Shown here: positions 62,216 through 64,000 of the stretch, one piece after another
Layout of the letters: the number at the start of each line of letters is the position of its first letter
How positions within the stretch are numbered: position 1 is the stretch's first letter
Source of the DNA: Rhizobium esperanzae
GTDB lineage: Bacteria > Pseudomonadota > Alphaproteobacteria > Rhizobiales > Rhizobiaceae
Assembly (NCBI RefSeq): GCF_002204185.1
Contig: NZ_MXPU01000003.1
Span: 62,001-126,000, forward strand
Direction: 5' to 3'
DNA: 64,000 bases
Position numbers and translations under genes: made by a program
The notes under the pieces: model-generated
Seen by the model: only the letters and a program-made list of their open reading frames with translations
Databases searched by the model: none
Told to the model about the DNA's origin: nothing

Positions 62216-62485
62216 GCCCTGCCCCTTCTGCGCCATTTTGCTGAAAGCCAATGTGGGCTTCGGCGCAAAGGTTGCAACTGCCGTTTTGGAATGCCTCCCC
62301 TGCACCGATCGCAGTCGACAGAGCGTGTCGCGCAAAATTGCGCCTGCAGCCCAAGCACGCGAAGCTTGCGGAGCGGAAATCACGCAAAGTTATTACTGCC
62401 CAGACTGGGCCTCAGCCGCCGTCCGAGCGGGATCATCACGTTGGTCGGCCTGAACCAGTTCACGGCGCCGATGCGCAAGTGCCGA

Positions 62486-63013
62486 TCAATAGGGACTGAT
62501 GCACTGGCGACGGGGTCCATAATAGGGCTGGAAGGTATTATCGAAAGCCCTATACGAACGATAACGCGCGTAGCACCAGCTCACATGGCTGCCGCCCCGC
62601 CCGTAATAGACGGTCGATGCGTAGTTCCGATAGGGCGGAGCATAATACCGGCCATAGTAGCGGTACGGCGGCCCATAATATCGGTAAGGCGAGCCATAAT
62701 ACCGGTAAGGCGAGCCGTAATAGCGGTAGGGTGAGTCGTAATAACCGTAAGGCGACCCGTAATAGCGGTAAGGCGAGCCGTAATAGGGCTGTGACAATGC
62801 GCTGCCAATGATGGTGCCGACGGCTAGACCGCCTAAGGCCCAGCCCAAGTTATCTCGTCGATGATGTCCGCCTCGGCCACGCCATCGTACTTGCTCTATC
62901 TGCTGCTGCTGTGCCTCGATCTTGGGTGGGTTGATAACCGGAAACGCCTGAGCGGGCGTGATGCCAGGGGCACCTATGATCAAGCATAACGCGGCGACGG
63001 TTAGCTTTCTCAT
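62486..63013 (-). CDS. BA14K family exported protein with YYGSPYR repeats
   Basis: 175 residues: signal peptide (RKLTVAALCLIIGAPGITPA, QAF), a Gln/Arg/His-rich linker, a short Gly-rich hydrophobic span (GWALGGLAVGTIIGSALS), then about six YYGSPYR-type repeats (residues 77-125), and the C-terminal BA14K domain SWCYARYRSYRAFDNTFQPY, YGPRRQCISPY with its two Cys. BA14K proteins (Brucella, rhizobia) are immunoreactive, lectin-like envelope proteins. A consensus EcfG promoter lies 63-87 nt upstream. The repeat number probably varies between strains. Confidence 0.85.
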   Translation of the reverse strand: MRKLTVAALCLIIGAPGITPAQAFPVINPPKIEAQQQQIEQVRWRGRGGHHRRDNLGWALGGLAVGTIIGSALSQPYYGSPYRYYGSPYGYYDSPYRYYGSPYRYYGSPYRYYGPPYRYYGRYYAPPYRNYASTVYYGRGGSHVSWCYARYRSYRAFDNTFQPYYGPRRQCISPY

Positions 63014-63075
63014 GACTGTTCTCCTCTATCCTCCAACTGGAGGAAATATCCTCCCCTCCTCCTGAACTAAAGGTG

Positions 63076-63100
63076 AACGCAATATGTCGAAAAACGTTCC
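63076..63100 (-). promoter_or_regulatory. Consensus EcfG (general stress) promoter of the BA14K gene
   Basis: On the minus strand GGAAC (63100-63096), 16 nt, CGTT (63079-63076) match the EcfG/RpoE2 consensus exactly in both boxes and spacing. The start codon at 63013 lies about 55 nt downstream of the expected transcription start. Confidence 0.8.
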
Positions 63101-63254
63101 GTAGCGAGACAAATGAATCGCTATCGCCGGCGCTGGAGATTATCGGCTCCGCGTGCAATCGTGTGGGCGCCCGGATCAGAGAAGTTTTCCCCCAGCATGA
63201 AAAAGCGACGAATATCTCCGTCGTTCATACTGCCATGCCTCGGCACATGACTGT

Positions 63255-63719
63255 TCATCGGACGTAGCCCACGGGTATCGCCATTCCATGCTTCAACTCT
63301 TCCATCGAGATCGAAGCCGAGACGTCGAAGAGTTCCAGCTTGCGCACGATCTGCTTGTAGATGACATCGTAATGCTCGACGCGCGGCAGCACGATTTTCA
63401 GGATGTAATCGTGGTTGCCGGTCAACCGGTGCGCCTCGACGATCTCGGGAATATCGCTGATGATCCTGCGAAAACTCTCCGTCTACTCGTCCGAATGATG
63501 GGCTGTCTTGACCAGCGCAAAGACTGTCGTCGGCACGCCCATCCTTTCGCGGTCGAGAACGACGATGCGCCTGGCGATATAGCCGGTCTCCTCCAGTCGC
63601 TGGATGCGCCGCGAACAGGCCGAGACCGAAAGCGCCACACGTTTGGCCAGATCGGTCACGGATATGCCAGCATCCTTCTGCAGCATGTCGAGAATACGTC
63701 TGTCGCGATCGTCCAGCAT
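63255..63719 (-). pseudogene. Lrp/AsnC family regulator interrupted by an amber codon
   Basis: Read as one frame this is a complete 154-residue Lrp-type protein: HTH (ILDMLQKDAGISVTDLAKRV, SVSACSRRIQRLEETGYIAR) and RAM effector domain (IPEIVEAHRLTGNHDYILKI, ELFDVSASISMEELKHGMAI). Codon 79 is TAG (63485-63483) between AHHSDE and TESFRRII, where Lrp relatives usually have Trp (TGG), so a single G-to-A change explains it. No frameshift is present and codon bias continues after the stop, so the mutation is recent, or a sequencing error. It is divergent from an aspartate racemase gene, its probable target. Confidence 0.85.
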
Positions 63720-63872
63720 GTGCGTGAAGTCAACCCTGCGCCTTGAACTTGCGCAATCTTACCACACCACGCAAAATGGTGGCACAAATTCCGCGTGAAG
63801 AACAAATAATGCAAACATGCCGCGCCGGAAATACGGCATGATTTTCGAAACTCGAAATGGGAGCATAAAGAG

Positions 63873-64000
63873 ATGGAAACGATCGGCCTGATCGGCGGCA
63901 TGAGTTTCGAAAGTTCGGCGATCTATTATCGCCTTGTGAACGAGATGGTACGCGCCCGCAAGGGCGGCCTCGCCTCGGCCGAGATCATCCTGCACTCGGT
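63873..64000 (+). CDS. Aspartate/glutamate racemase family protein (start only)
   Basis: The first 42 residues are present: METIGLIGGMSFESSAIYYR, LVNEMVRARKGGLASAEIIL, HS, running off the right edge. GLIGGMSFESSAIYY is the N-terminal signature of the YgeA/RacX type of PLP-independent amino acid racemase. GGGAG and AAAGAG precede the ATG. Divergent from the broken Lrp-type gene. The spacer (63720-63872) contains CGCAA-type motifs that may bind Lrp. Confidence 0.88.
   Translation, partial: METIGLIGGMSFESSAIYYRLVNEMVRARKGGLASAEIILHS

Noticed and set aside
62330..62343. GCGCAA-aa-TTGCGC palindrome upstream of the NADH dehydrogenase gene
   Set aside because: Short and common in high-GC DNA; no supporting second site, so not called an operator.

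Overview
The window reads as a chromosomal segment of a fast-growing rhizobium of the Rhizobium etli / R. leguminosarum type. The basis is the high-GC coding with strong third-position GC bias, the gene families present (Zur-ZnuABC, BA14K, RcnB-like, BTLCP and rhizobial AraC/SorC regulators), short palindromic intergenic repeats of the rhizobial mosaic (RIME-like) kind, and GGAAC-N18-TT promoters of the alphaproteobacterial general stress sigma factor (EcfG/RpoE2). It holds one tRNA (Lys-CTT). I see no rRNA, CRISPR array, insertion sequence or prophage.

Layout. 0-5.4 kb: a truncated nucleotidyltransferase behind an attenuator-like leader, a fumarylacetoacetase-fold enzyme with a gamma-carbonic anhydrase, a membrane methyltransferase and small genes. 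5.6-6.8 kb: a secreted protein made almost wholly of Gly-X-Y (collagen-like) triplets. 7-11.8 kb: the zinc regulon (zur-znuB-znuC divergent from znuA, then a COG0523 GTPase with a tiny Cys-rich partner), with Zur-type palindromes at both promoters. 12-21 kb: RcnB-like protein, VOC protein, CNNM/CBS membrane protein, a chromate pair (ChrA plus a rhodanese-ChrB fusion), two tandem secreted paralogues, tRNA-Lys, PhzF, and a Nudix-nuclease pair. 22-32 kb: an iron-type ABC importer, an OhrR-like regulator divergent from an alpha/beta hydrolase, an aldo-keto reductase, two aminotransferases, and a ParDE toxin-antitoxin pair beside the wreck of a VapC toxin.

33-44 kb is the most unusual part. Stress-type promoters precede a DUF2231 / soluble sugar dehydrogenase pair, a helix-hairpin-helix protein followed by a methyltransferase, and inositol-3-phosphate synthase. 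The synthase gene is followed by a histidine phosphatase and a xylosidase-like glycosidase. Divergent from it, sharing a palindromic promoter, is a gene for an unclassified protein with a phosphoribosyltransferase-like domain joined to a kinase-like domain. Beside this group lie a polysaccharide pyruvyl transferase and an FrhB-type iron-sulfur protein. I infer a stress-induced pathway that makes or remodels an inositol-linked glycan or compatible solute.

44-55 kb: ilvC, a TetR regulator with its palindrome, and a Ugp-like ABC system (binding protein, two permeases, ATPase, glycerophosphodiesterase) joined to a HAD phosphatase, an FGGY kinase and a SorC-type regulator, with a tandem-repeat operator in the divergent promoter. 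55-64 kb: a GtrB-type glycosyltransferase with a polytopic partner, an AraC regulator facing an alcohol dehydrogenase, a type II NADH dehydrogenase, a BA14K protein behind a consensus EcfG promoter, an Lrp-family regulator broken by one amber codon, and the start of an aspartate racemase gene.
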